A stretch of 64,000 nucleotides of DNA from Actinomadura sp. NBRC 104412. Its GTDB lineage: Bacteria > Actinomycetota > Actinomycetes > Streptosporangiales > Streptosporangiaceae. A model generated the notes under the pieces. That model saw only the letters and a program-made list of their open reading frames with translations. It searched no databases and was not told the DNA's origin. Both the position numbers and the translations under genes were made by a program. Shown piece by piece: positions 1-8,274 of the stretch; within the stretch, counting starts at the first letter, position 1; every line of letters begins with the position of its first letter. The stretch covers positions 62,001 through 126,000 of the forward strand of contig NZ_BSTM01000012.1 in NCBI RefSeq assembly GCF_030269515.1, read 5' to 3'.

Positions 1-870
1 CGGCGCGCCCGCCGGGTAGAGCAGATCGATGGCCTCGTCCCTGGTGAGCCGGGAGATCGCGGCGGCCACCGCGGCGTCCAGCTCCCGCACCCGCGCCAGC
101 CGCTCGGAGAACGGGAGGTCGGCGTGCTCCACCAGGCCGAGCGCACGGCAGGTCGCGGCCCACAGCCGCTGCTCCGACACCACCCCCAGGGTGATCTTGC
201 CGCCGTCCTTGGTGGTGTAGACCCCGTACCCGGGGACCGGGGGGCCGGGCTCCCGCCGGCGCTCACGCGGCTCGGGGACGGTGCCGACCCAGTGCGCCAG
301 GACGTCCGCCATGCCCAGGTCGATGTGGTCGCCGAGCCCCGTCGTCCGCGCCTTCAGGCAGGCCGCCGTGATCGCGAACGCGGCCATCGTCGCCGCCGCC
401 ATGTCGGCGACGGGCAGCTCGTCCACGTCCGGCGATCCGGCCTCGGGCGGCATCGCCCCCGTATAGGCGCGGTAGTTGACGTCGTGCCCCGGCAGCGCCG
501 ACAGCGATCCGTGCGATCCGTATCCCGACAGCGAGCAGTAGACCAGCCCGGGATTGAGGGCCAGCACCGCCTCGTGCCCGACGCCGAGCCGGTCGGCGAC
601 GCCGGGACGGTACCCCTCCACGAAGACCTCGGCCCCGGCGGCGAGCTCCAGGCAGCGGGCCCGGTCGGACGGGTCCTTGAGGTCCAGGACGATGCCGCGC
701 TTGTGCTGGTTGAGCAGGTCGAAATGGCTCGGGAAGGCGCGCATCGGCTCGCCGCCCGGCGGCTCCACCTTGATCACGTCGGCGCCGAGCTGGGCGAGCA
801 ACTGGGTGGCGTACGGCCCGGGCCGCCACATCGTCAGGTCCAGCACCCGCAGCCCGTCCAGCAGCGCCAT
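1..870 (-). CDS. Alpha-methylacyl-CoA racemase / family III CoA-transferase, 3' end outside window
   Basis: The gene begins at ATG 868-870 on the minus strand and stays open to position 1, giving the first 290 residues. The N-terminus (MALLDGLRVLDLTMWRPGPY) and the GADVIKVEPP segment are typical of the CaiB/BaiF family. A GHDVNYRAYTGAM segment matches the place where racemases of the AMACR/MCR type carry their catalytic aspartate (GHDINYxxLTG), so a racemase acting on branched acyl-CoA fits better than a formyl-CoA transferase; this is family knowledge, not shown here. It diverges from the oxidoreductase-SCP2 gene across about 180 bp. An SCP2 lipid-binding domain next door would suit a shared lipid or sterol degradation role, which is inference. 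Confidence 0.85.
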   Translation of the reverse strand, partial: MALLDGLRVLDLTMWRPGPYATQLLAQLGADVIKVEPPGGEPMRAFPSHFDLLNQHKRGIVLDLKDPSDRARCLELAAGAEVFVEGYRPGVADRLGVGHEAVLALNPGLVYCSLSGYGSHGSLSALPGHDVNYRAYTGAMPPEAGSPDVDELPVADMAAATMAAFAITAACLKARTTGLGDHIDLGMADVLAHWVGTVPEPRERRREPGPPVPGYGVYTTKDGGKITLGVVSEQRLWAATCRALGLVEHADLPFSERLARVRELDAAVAAAISRLTRDEAIDLLYPAGAP

Positions 871-1048
871 GGTCCCACTCCGCTCCCCGCTGATCGTGAC
901 CACGCTCACCCCCCGCGCCCCGCCTCGTCAAGGCGCTCCGGGCACCGGAATGACGACGCCCTTGCCGTTCCTTGGAGCTCTGTTGACGTGCCGTCCAATC
1001 CGGGGGACGCTGACCGGGGTAGAACGGGATTCTGCGAGGTCAGAGCCG

Positions 1049-2791
1049 GTGGAGGTGGTCGGAATCCGATTCTCCCTTTTCTACGAACACCAGCTTCCCC
1101 GGCCTTGGGACGACGGCCGGGAGCAACGGCTCTACCAGGACGCGCTCGAACAGATCGAGATCGCCGACCGGGTCGGGTTCGACTACGTGTGGGAGGTCGA
1201 GCACCACTTCCTGGAGGAGTACAGCCATTCCTCCGCGCCGGAGGTCTTCCTCGCCGCCGCGTCCCAGCGGACCGAGCGGATCAGGCTCGGCCATGGGATC
1301 GTCCAGCTCCCGCACCAGGTCAACCACCCGGCGCGGGTGGCCGAGCGCATCGCCACGCTCGACCTGGTGTCCGGCGGACGGGTCGACTTCGGCACCGGTG
1401 AGGCCAGCTCGGGCGCCGAGCTGGGGGGCTTCGGCGTCAAGCGCGCCGACAAGCGCGCCCAGTGGCAGGACGCCATCGACGCCATCACGCGGATGTTCGT
1501 CGAGGAGCCCTTCGCCGGGTGGGACTCGCCGTTCATGACGATGCCGCCGCGCAACGTGATCCCCAAGCCCGTCCAGCGGCCGCATCCGCCGCTGTGGGTG
1601 GCCTGCTCGCGGCGCGAGACCATCCATTTCGCCGCCCGCAACGGCATCGGCGCGCTGTCGTTCTCGTTCGTCGAGCCCGAGGACGCCGGTGTGTGGGTGG
1701 ACGAGTACTACCGGCTGATCGAATCCGAGGAGTGCGTCCCGGCCGGTTTCGCGGTCAATCCCAATGTCGCCGTCGTCCTGCCGATGATGCTGCACCGGGA
1801 CGAGGCCACCGCGATCGACCGCGGTATCGACGGCGCCCATTTCTTCGGTTTCGCGCTCGCGCACTATTACGGCAACACGCCGCACGACCCCGGCCGCACG
1901 GACGTCTGGAAGCATTTCCAGGAGCGCAGGGCCGCCCGGGGCTTCTCCCGCGACCAGATCATCGCCAACGCCCGGTCGCTGAACGTCAACATCGGCTCGC
2001 TGCGCGGCGCGGTCGGCACGCCCGACCAGGTGGCGGAGCTCATCAGCCGGTACGCGTCGGTGGGCGTCGACCACATCTCGTTCGTCCTGCAAGCGGGGCC
2101 GAACCGGCACGAGCACATCTGCGAGTCCCTCGAACTGTTCGGATCGGCGGTCCTGCCGCGCTTCGCCGAAGGGCGGGAGGAGCGCGAGGCCGCGAAGGCG
2201 GAGCGCCTGGCCCCCGCGATCGAGGCCGCGCTCGCCCGCCGCGAACCCGCACGTAAGGTCCCGGCGGGCTACCGCATCGACGAGTCCGCGGAAGTGGCCC
2301 GTGCCCGCCGTGCGCGCCGCCCGTCGGGTGTCCGCCCCGCCCTCGCCAATACGCGGAACGAGCTACGGGAAAGCGTGCGGCGAAACGCCTTCAAGGCCAT
2401 CTACCGTTTCGTCGGCAACCGTACCGACGCCCAACTGGAACGACGTTTCGGTCCCGGCGCCCAGCGTCTCTTCTTCGCCGGGATGGCCCGCGCCTACGAC
2501 CCTTCGGTCAAGCGCGGCTTCCAGGGCGAGCTGGAATTCCGGCTGTCCCGCACCGACGGCGCCACCCTGGCCTGGACGATCGAGGTCCACGACGGCCGGG
2601 CCCGGTCCCGTCCGGGGCCGGCCTCGAAGCCCGCCCTCAGGATCCGCACCGGCACGGCCGACTTCCTGCGCGTCCTCTCCGGTCACACCAACCCGGCCAC
2701 GCTGTTCATGGACGGCCGTCTCACGCTGACGGGCGACACCGAGCTGGCCCCGCGGGTGAGCGAGATGTTCGGCGGACCCTCGCCCTACTGA
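1049..2791 (+). CDS. Luciferase-like flavin monooxygenase fused to C-terminal SCP2 domain
   Basis: This 580-residue protein has two parts. Residues 1 to about 370 are a luciferase-like (LLM) flavin/F420 TIM barrel (IRFSLFYEHQLPRPW, WEVEHHF, IRLGHGIVQLP and a LVSGGRVDFGTGE segment). After a charged linker, roughly residues 450-575 read as an SCP2 sterol-carrier domain (FRLSRTDGATLAWTIEVHDG, then TADFLRVLSGHTNPATLFMDGRLTLTGD). The LLM part would oxidise a substrate with reduced flavin; the SCP2 part would bind a lipid or acyl-CoA. GTG 1049 is chosen because it lies just before the conserved barrel strand and a GAGG sits 10-14 bases upstream; GTG 1055 is the alternative. It is divergent from the racemase gene. 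Substrate unknown. Confidence 0.85.
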   Translation: MEVVGIRFSLFYEHQLPRPWDDGREQRLYQDALEQIEIADRVGFDYVWEVEHHFLEEYSHSSAPEVFLAAASQRTERIRLGHGIVQLPHQVNHPARVAERIATLDLVSGGRVDFGTGEASSGAELGGFGVKRADKRAQWQDAIDAITRMFVEEPFAGWDSPFMTMPPRNVIPKPVQRPHPPLWVACSRRETIHFAARNGIGALSFSFVEPEDAGVWVDEYYRLIESEECVPAGFAVNPNVAVVLPMMLHRDEATAIDRGIDGAHFFGFALAHYYGNTPHDPGRTDVWKHFQERRAARGFSRDQIIANARSLNVNIGSLRGAVGTPDQVAELISRYASVGVDHISFVLQAGPNRHEHICESLELFGSAVLPRFAEGREEREAAKAERLAPAIEAALARREPARKVPAGYRIDESAEVARARRARRPSGVRPALANTRNELRESVRRNAFKAIYRFVGNRTDAQLERRFGPGAQRLFFAGMARAYDPSVKRGFQGELEFRLSRTDGATLAWTIEVHDGRARSRPGPASKPALRIRTGTADFLRVLSGHTNPATLFMDGRLTLTGDTELAPRVSEMFGGPSPY

Positions 2792-2807
2792 TCGAGCCGA
2801 TCCCATC

Positions 2808-2850
2808 TTGCGTTGGTCTTCCCAACGATTTATTGTTGGTCACACCAACG
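2808..2850 (+). promoter_or_regulatory. Promoter with two palindromic operators before the dehalogenase-like gene
   Basis: Two inverted repeats lie in tandem. CGTTGG-n5-CCAACG spans 2811-2827 and GTTGGT-n3-ACCAAC spans 2835-2849. Their shared GTTGG cores start 23 bp apart, about two helical turns. A sigma-70-like promoter overlaps them: TTGCGT at 2808-2813, a 17-bp spacer and TATTGT at 2831-2836. The start site would fall near 2843, leaving a leader of about 20 nt with the ribosome site GAGGAGGGG just before ATG 2866. The overlap suggests repression by a dimeric regulator such as a TetR-type protein. No regulator gene is adjacent, so the ligand and repressor are unknown. Confidence 0.6.
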
Positions 2851-2865
2851 TAAAGAGGAGGGGCC

Positions 2866-3735
2866 ATGCCCACGATCGACGTTCTCGACTCGACGATGTA
2901 CTACGAGGAGTCCGGCGCCGGGGCTCCGTTCGTCTTCCTGCACGGCAACCCGGCGTCGTCCCGCATATGGCGCAAGGTGCTGCCCGCGTTCGGCGGGCCC
3001 GCCCGGCTGCTGGCGCCGGACCTGATCGGCATGGGCCGTTCCGGCAAGCCGGACGTGCCGTACCGCTTCGGCGACCACGCGCGGTACCTGGACGCCTGGT
3101 TCGACCGGCTGGAGCTGGACGAGGTCGTGCTCGTCGGCCATGACTGGGGCGGCGCTCTGGGCTTCGACTGGGCGTCGCGGAACCCCGGGCGCGTCCGCGG
3201 GGTGGCCTTCTTCGAGACGATCGTCAAGGAGATGTCCTGGAACGATCTGGGGGAGGCGCCGCGCGCACGGGCGGAGGCCATCCGGGGGCCGGAGGGCGAG
3301 AAGCTGGCGCTCGACCAGAACTATCTCCTGGAGTCCGCGTTCACCGGCGGCGTGCTCAACCCGCTGAGCGACGAGGAGCTGGAGCCCTACCGCGCGCCGT
3401 TCCCGACCCGCGAGAGCCGCCGCCCGATCCTGGAGTGGGCGCGTTCGCTGCCGCTGGACGGGGACCCCGCCGACGTGGCCGAACGGATCCGCCATTACGG
3501 CAAGTGGCTGGCCGGCAGTGACAACGTTCCCAAGCTGCTGCTCACCTTCGACTCCTCGCCCACCTTGCTGTTCCAGCAGGGAGGAGAGCTGGTGGAGTGG
3601 TGCGCGGCCAACATCGCCGCGCTGGAGATCGAGCACTGCGGCCCGGCCGGGCACCACGCCGCGGAGGACCGGCCGGAGGCCATCGCCACGGCGATCACCG
3701 GCTGGGCCCGGAGGCACGGGCTGCTGGGCGGGTGA
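2866..3735 (+). CDS. Haloalkane dehalogenase-like alpha/beta hydrolase
   Basis: A 289-residue alpha/beta hydrolase, close to the usual 290-310 of haloalkane dehalogenases. HGNPASSRIWRKVLP forms the oxyanion region. The nucleophile elbow GHDWGGALGF carries Asp (D93), as in dehalogenases, rather than Ser. A late GPAGHHAAED segment supplies the catalytic His. These enzymes cleave carbon-halogen bonds by an ester intermediate, but the same fold and Asp elbow also occur in epoxide hydrolases and related proteins, so the true substrate is open. ATG 2866 follows a strong GAGGAGG. It is preceded by two operator-like palindromes and appears to be its own transcription unit. Confidence 0.85.
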   Translation: MPTIDVLDSTMYYEESGAGAPFVFLHGNPASSRIWRKVLPAFGGPARLLAPDLIGMGRSGKPDVPYRFGDHARYLDAWFDRLELDEVVLVGHDWGGALGFDWASRNPGRVRGVAFFETIVKEMSWNDLGEAPRARAEAIRGPEGEKLALDQNYLLESAFTGGVLNPLSDEELEPYRAPFPTRESRRPILEWARSLPLDGDPADVAERIRHYGKWLAGSDNVPKLLLTFDSSPTLLFQQGGELVEWCAANIAALEIEHCGPAGHHAAEDRPEAIATAITGWARRHGLLGG

Positions 3736-3816
3736 CCGCCGGCACGGCGTGAGCCCGGTCATCGGGGACGTCCGCGCCGTTTGGTGTCATGGGGGCGCGT
3801 AGGTGATGCTTGGGGC

Positions 3817-4755
3817 GTGTCAACGGAGACTTTGAGCGCGGTGGGCGGAGCGGCCGAGCTGCGCGCCTTCCTGCACGGACTGCCCGGCGTGGACCAGGTC
3901 GGCGCCGACGAGCGGGCGGCCCGGCTGGCGACCCGGTCCATCAAGACCTCGGCCAAGGCGCAGGCGATCGACCTGGCCATCTCGATGGTGGACCTGACCA
4001 CCCTGGAGGGCGCGGACACGCCGGGGAAGGTGCGGGCGCTGTGCGCCAAGGGCGTCAACCCCGACCCCGGCGACCCCGATGTGCCGAAGGTGGCGGCGAT
4101 CTGCGTGTACCCCGATCTCGCCGGGGTCGCCGCCGAGGCGCTCAAGGGCACGGGGATCGGCGTCGCGGCCGTCGCCACCTCGTTCCCGTCCGGGCGGGCG
4201 CCGCTGGAGGCCAAGCTGGCCGACACCCGCGCGGCCGTCCGGGCGGGGGCGACCGAGATCGACATGGTGATCGACCGGGGCGCGTTCCTGGCCGGCGACT
4301 ACCTGAAGGTGTACGAGGAGATCGTCGCGGTCAAGGAGGCGTGCGGCGACGCCCACCTCAAGGTGATCTTCGAGACCGGCGAGCTGGTCACCTACGACAA
4401 CGTGCGGCGGGCGTCCTGGCTGGCGATGCGGGCCGGGGCGGACTTCATCAAGACCTCGACGGGGAAGGTGGCGCCGGCCGCGACCCTGCCGGTGACCCTG
4501 GTCATGCTGGAGGCGGTGCGCGACTTCCGCGACCAGACGGGACGCCAGGTGGGCGTCAAGCCCGCCGGCGGGATCCGCACCACCAAGGACGCGATCAAGT
4601 ACCTGGTGCTGGTCAACGAGACCGCGGGCCCGGACTGGCTGACCCCCGAGCACTTCAGGCTCGGCGCGTCCAGCCTCCTGAACGACCTGCTGATGCAGCG
4701 CCGCAAGCTGGCCACCGGCGCCTACTCCGGCCCCGACTACTTCACGCTCGACTGA
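3817..4755 (+). CDS. deoC: Deoxyribose-phosphate aldolase DeoC
   Basis: A 312-residue class I aldolase splitting 2-deoxyribose-5-phosphate into acetaldehyde and glyceraldehyde-3-phosphate in deoxynucleoside catabolism. The Schiff-base lysine is visible in DFIKTSTGKV (K212) and the second active-site lysine in VGVKPAGGI (K248); EIDMVID supplies the acidic residue. Length matches the longer actinobacterial and mammalian-like DeoC rather than the ~220-residue form. GTG 3817 is chosen because upstream codons look non-coding and a GGTGAT/GGGG purine stretch precedes it. It is followed after 11 bp by an aldehyde dehydrogenase that could oxidise the acetaldehyde, so the three genes read as one operon. 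Confidence 0.93.
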   Translation: MSTETLSAVGGAAELRAFLHGLPGVDQVGADERAARLATRSIKTSAKAQAIDLAISMVDLTTLEGADTPGKVRALCAKGVNPDPGDPDVPKVAAICVYPDLAGVAAEALKGTGIGVAAVATSFPSGRAPLEAKLADTRAAVRAGATEIDMVIDRGAFLAGDYLKVYEEIVAVKEACGDAHLKVIFETGELVTYDNVRRASWLAMRAGADFIKTSTGKVAPAATLPVTLVMLEAVRDFRDQTGRQVGVKPAGGIRTTKDAIKYLVLVNETAGPDWLTPEHFRLGASSLLNDLLMQRRKLATGAYSGPDYFTLD

Positions 4756-4766
4756 CCGGGGGACCC

Positions 4767-6197
4767 ATGGACTTCCAGTACGCACCGGCCCCCGAGTCAC
4801 GTGCCGTCGTCGACATCCGGCCCTCGTACGGGCTGTTCATCGGCGGCGAGTTCGTCGATGGCCACGGCGAGCCGTTCAAGAGCATCGACCCGTCCAACGA
4901 GGAGCCGCTGGCCGAGATCGCCTGCGCGGACGCGGCCGACGTCGACCGCGCGGTGGCCGCCGCCCGTGCCGCCTACGACGGCGTCTGGGGGACGATGCCG
5001 GGCCGCGAGCGGGCCAAGTACCTCTACCGGATCGCCCGGATCGTCCAGGAGCGCTCGCGCGAGCTGGCCGTCCTGGAGTCGATCGACAACGGCAAGCCGA
5101 TCCGCGAGTCGCGGGACGTGGACCTGCCGCTGGTGGCCGCCCATTTCTTCTACTACGCGGGCTGGGCCGACAAGCTCGGCCACGCGGGGTTCGGACCGGA
5201 CCCGCGGCCCCTGGGCGTGGCCGGTCAGGTCATCCCGTGGAACTTCCCCCTGCTGATGCTGGCCTGGAAGATCGCCCCGGCGCTGGCGTGCGGCAACACG
5301 GTGGTGCTCAAGCCGGCCGAGACGACGCCGCTGACCGCGCTGGCGTTCGCCGAGATCTGCCGGCAGGCGGACCTGCCCCCGGGCGTGGTCAACATCGTCA
5401 CCGGCGCGGGCGACACCGGCCGGGCGCTGGTGGAGCACGACGGCGTCGACAAGGTCGCGTTCACCGGGTCCACCGAGGTGGGACGGCAGATCGCGCGGGC
5501 GGTGGCGGGCACGCGCAAGAAGCTGACGCTGGAGCTGGGCGGCAAGGCCGCCAACGTGATCTTCGAGGACGCGGCGCTGGACCAGGCGGTCGAGGGCGTG
5601 GTCAACGGGATCTTCTTCAACCAGGGACATGTGTGCTGCGCGGGCTCGCGGCTGCTCGTCCAGGAGTCGGTGGCCGACGAGCTCCTCGACCGGCTCAAGC
5701 GGCGCATGACCACGCTGCGCGTCGGCGACCCCCTCGACAAGAACACCGATGTGGGCGCGATCAACTCGGCCGAGCAGCTCGCGAAGATCCGCGCGCTGTC
5801 GGAGATCGGCGAGCGGGAGGGCGCCACGCGCTGGTCGCCGCCGTGCGAGCTGCCGCAACGCGGGTTCTGGTTCGTGCCCACCGTGTTCACCGGGGTCGCG
5901 CAGTCGCACCGGATCGCACGCGAGGAGATCTTCGGGCCGGTGCTGTCGGTGCTGACGTTCCGCACGCCCGCCGAGGCGGTGGAGAAGGCCAACAACACCC
6001 CCTACGGGCTGTCGGCCGGGGTCTGGACGGAGAAGGGCTCCCGCATCCTGTGGATGGCCGAGCGGCTGCGCGCGGGCGTGGTCTGGGCCAACACGTTCAA
6101 CAAGTTCGACCCCGCGTCGCCGTTCGGCGGCTACAAGGAGTCGGGGTTCGGCCGCGAGGGCGGCCGGCACGGTCTGGAGGCGTACCTGAATGTCTGA
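4767..6197 (+). CDS. NAD(P)-dependent aldehyde dehydrogenase
   Basis: A full-length 476-residue aldehyde dehydrogenase. The NAD-binding part shows VIPWNFPLLMLAWKIAPALACGNT and VAFTGSTEVGR. The general-base Glu is E256 in LELGGKAANV and the nucleophile is within GHVCCAG (C290/C291). The C-terminal NKFDPASPFGGYKESGFGREGG is also canonical. It would oxidise an aldehyde to the acid in the cytoplasm; position directly behind deoC makes acetaldehyde from deoxyribose a reasonable but unproven substrate. The ATG at 4767 follows CGGGGGAC. Its last codons overlap the start of the next gene by 8 bp. Confidence 0.92.
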   Translation: MDFQYAPAPESRAVVDIRPSYGLFIGGEFVDGHGEPFKSIDPSNEEPLAEIACADAADVDRAVAAARAAYDGVWGTMPGRERAKYLYRIARIVQERSRELAVLESIDNGKPIRESRDVDLPLVAAHFFYYAGWADKLGHAGFGPDPRPLGVAGQVIPWNFPLLMLAWKIAPALACGNTVVLKPAETTPLTALAFAEICRQADLPPGVVNIVTGAGDTGRALVEHDGVDKVAFTGSTEVGRQIARAVAGTRKKLTLELGGKAANVIFEDAALDQAVEGVVNGIFFNQGHVCCAGSRLLVQESVADELLDRLKRRMTTLRVGDPLDKNTDVGAINSAEQLAKIRALSEIGEREGATRWSPPCELPQRGFWFVPTVFTGVAQSHRIAREEIFGPVLSVLTFRTPAEAVEKANNTPYGLSAGVWTEKGSRILWMAERLRAGVVWANTFNKFDPASPFGGYKESGFGREGGRHGLEAYLNV

Positions 6198-7092
6198 GCG
6201 GAACCGGCTGGCCGTGCGCAAGACCTACAAGCTGTTCATCGGGGGCGCGTTCCCCCGGTCCGAGTCCGGCAGGTCGTACGTGGTGAACGACGCCAAGGGA
6301 CGGTTCCTGGCGAACGCGTCCCAGGCGTCCCGCAAGGACCTGCGGGACGCCGTCACGGCCGCGCGCAAGGCGTTCGGCGGCTGGTCGCGGCGCACCCCCT
6401 ACAACCGCGGCCAGATCCTCTACCGCGTCGCCGAGATGCTGGAGGGACGGCACGCGCAGTTCGTCGACGAGCTGCGCGCCGCGGGCCTCCAGAAGAACGC
6501 GGCGGTCGCGGAGGTCGACGAGGCCATCGACCGCTGGGTCTGGTACGCGGGCTGGGCCGACAAGCTCGCCGCGGTCACGGGCGCGGCCAACCCGGTCGCG
6601 GGCCCGTTCTTCGACTTCTCCACGCCCGAGCCCACCGGGGTCGTCGGGATCGCGGCGCCCGACTCGCCGCTGCTCGGCCTGGTGTCGGTGGTGGCGCCGG
6701 TGATCGTGTCCGGCAACACCTGCGTGGTGGTGGCCTCCGAGCCGGCGCCGCTGCCCGCGATCACGCTCGCGGAGGTGCTGGCGACCTCCGACCTTCCGGG
6801 CGGGGTGGTGAACCTGCTCACCGGGCGACGTGACGAACTCCTGCCCTGGCTTGCCTCGCACATGGACGTCAACGCGCTGGATCTCGCGGGCGTCCCCGAA
6901 GACCGGGTGCGCGAGCTGGAGGAGGCCGCCGCGGAGAACCTCAAGCGCGTACTGCGTCCCGGCGCGGCCGCCGGAAACGGCGGCGTGGCAGGGGCTGCGG
7001 GCGCGCGCGACGACTGGACGGGCGATCCCGGAACGGCGCGGATGACCGCGTTCCTGGAGGTCAAGACGGTCTGGCATCCGGTGGGCGTCTGA
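6190..7092 (+). CDS. Truncated aldehyde dehydrogenase-like protein without catalytic domain
   Basis: This 300-residue protein aligns by eye with the N-terminal, NAD-binding half of its upstream neighbour (KTYKLFIGGAFPRSESG, YYAGWADKL-like WYAGWADKLAAV, TGVVGIAAPDSPLLGL, SGNTCVVVASEPAPL, DLPGGVVNLLTG). It then departs and ends without the LELGG glutamate or the GHVCCAG cysteine, so it should not work as a dehydrogenase alone. The frame is intact and starts at ATG 6190 inside the end of the previous gene, so it looks like a maintained pseudo-enzyme or subunit rather than decay. A partner role for the active dehydrogenase or DeoC is inference. Confidence 0.8.
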   Translation: MSERNRLAVRKTYKLFIGGAFPRSESGRSYVVNDAKGRFLANASQASRKDLRDAVTAARKAFGGWSRRTPYNRGQILYRVAEMLEGRHAQFVDELRAAGLQKNAAVAEVDEAIDRWVWYAGWADKLAAVTGAANPVAGPFFDFSTPEPTGVVGIAAPDSPLLGLVSVVAPVIVSGNTCVVVASEPAPLPAITLAEVLATSDLPGGVVNLLTGRRDELLPWLASHMDVNALDLAGVPEDRVRELEEAAAENLKRVLRPGAAAGNGGVAGAAGARDDWTGDPGTARMTAFLEVKTVWHPVGV

Positions 7093-7142
7093 TCCTCGAT
7101 CGGCGGAAAGTGTGTAGACCGTCACGATCTGTGGAATAGTCT

Positions 7143-7176
7143 CCCCGTAACTGATCATCACGGGGGGGAAGATCAG
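7143..7176 (+). promoter_or_regulatory. Two mutually exclusive hairpins around a ribosome binding site
   Basis: The leader holds CCCCGT (7143-7148) able to pair with ACGGGG (7160-7165), which would hide the GGGGGGGAAG ribosome site. It also holds CTGATC (7151-7156) able to pair with GATCAG (7171-7176), which would put the same site in a loop and tie up the first base of the GTG start. The two pairings interleave, so they cannot both form fully. This could tune translation of the downstream low-complexity protein. No ligand-binding fold is recognised. Confidence 0.4.
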
Positions 7177-8135
7177 TGCCGACACAGAGGACATCGCGTA
7201 CGGCGTCGGGCCGAGGAACGGCGGCGCGTACGACGGGCACCAAGAAGGCCAGGAAGACCACGAGTGCCGCGCAGACGGCGACGGCGCCGCGGACCACCGT
7301 CCGCCGGAGCACCGGCACCTCGTCCAAATCCACGGGCACGACCAGGCGCGCGAGCACGTCCAGCCGGTCCGGCACGAGCCGGTCCAGCACGAGCAGGTCC
7401 AGGACCGGCACGAGCCGCTCCGGGACGAGCCGGACGTCCGCGGCGCAGAGCCGTAGCTCCAAGGCGGCGGCCACCAAGGTCACCAAAGCGGCCAGCGAGG
7501 CCAAGTCGGCCGCCACCAAGATGAGGTCGGTGGCGACCAAGGCGACCTCCTCGGCCAAGGCCATGACGGCCATGACGAAGGCCATGACCACCGCCACCAA
7601 GGCGATGACCGACGCGTCACGGGCGATGAACGCCGCGGCCAAGGCCATCACCACGTCCGCTCCCGCCACCGGGCGGAGCACAAGGAGCACCACGTCCCGT
7701 TCAGGTGGGACGCGGGGCACGTCCAGAAGCACCGGGACGCGCGGCACGACATCGCGCGGCACGACCTCACGCGCTCGCAGTACCGGCACGCGCGCTCGCA
7801 GCACGGGCACACGGAGCACGGGCACACGGAGCACGGCGTCACGCAGCACGAGTTCGCGCAGCGGCACGCGCAGTTCGGGGACGCGCAGCACGTCTGGCAC
7901 AGGCGGCTCCGGGGCGAGAAGTCCTGGCTCTCGAAGCATCACGGCGAGATCCAGTCCGCCCCGGAGGACCACCGCACGCGCCGAGTCCGCGGCGCCGTCG
8001 TCCGAGATGCCGGCGCCCATGGTCGAGCCCAAGACGGACCCCAGGACGGACCCCAGGACGAACATGGAGGCGATGCGGCCCTCGGGCGGCGCCGGTTTCC
8101 TCTCGTCTCTCACCAGCAGGCGCGACGAGTCCTGA
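7176..8135 (+). CDS. Highly basic Ser/Thr/Arg/Lys-rich low-complexity protein
   Basis: A 319-residue protein that I do not recognise. Residues 1-95 and 170-275 are almost entirely Ser, Thr, Arg and Gly in short repeats such as RSTGTRSTGTR and SRSGTSRSS. Residues about 98-165 are different: Ala, Lys, Met and Thr in a regular spacing (TKAMTTATKAMTDASRAMN), which should form an amphipathic helix. The C-terminal 45 residues contain EPKTDPRTDPRT and become less basic. No Trp, Tyr or Cys is visible. The composition resembles eukaryotic linker-histone or SR-type tails and mycobacterial HupB/AAKK tails, so DNA or RNA binding is a guess. The plus strand is favoured because GTG 7176 has a near-perfect GGGGGGGAAG site. 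The opposite strand is also open but encodes an implausible Val/Leu/Arg repeat. Confidence 0.6.
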   Translation: MPTQRTSRTASGRGTAARTTGTKKARKTTSAAQTATAPRTTVRRSTGTSSKSTGTTRRASTSSRSGTSRSSTSRSRTGTSRSGTSRTSAAQSRSSKAAATKVTKAASEAKSAATKMRSVATKATSSAKAMTAMTKAMTTATKAMTDASRAMNAAAKAITTSAPATGRSTRSTTSRSGGTRGTSRSTGTRGTTSRGTTSRARSTGTRARSTGTRSTGTRSTASRSTSSRSGTRSSGTRSTSGTGGSGARSPGSRSITARSSPPRRTTARAESAAPSSEMPAPMVEPKTDPRTDPRTNMEAMRPSGGAGFLSSLTSRRDES

Positions 8136-8274
8136 GCGCGGGAACCGGCGGCGAAGCCCGTCCACAACCGTGGACGGGGGCGGGGCTTCGCCGGACATGC
8201 CCTTGATCGGCGCGGAGGCACGGCCGCACGGCGAGGCCGAAGGCCACCTCCGGTAGGAACACCCGCGGGGCGGC

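Noticed and set aside
7061..8221. Long minus-strand frame opposite the basic low-complexity gene
   Set aside because: It encodes a Val/Leu/Arg repeat that simply mirrors the Ser/Thr codons, and has no ribosome site; the plus strand has a strong one.
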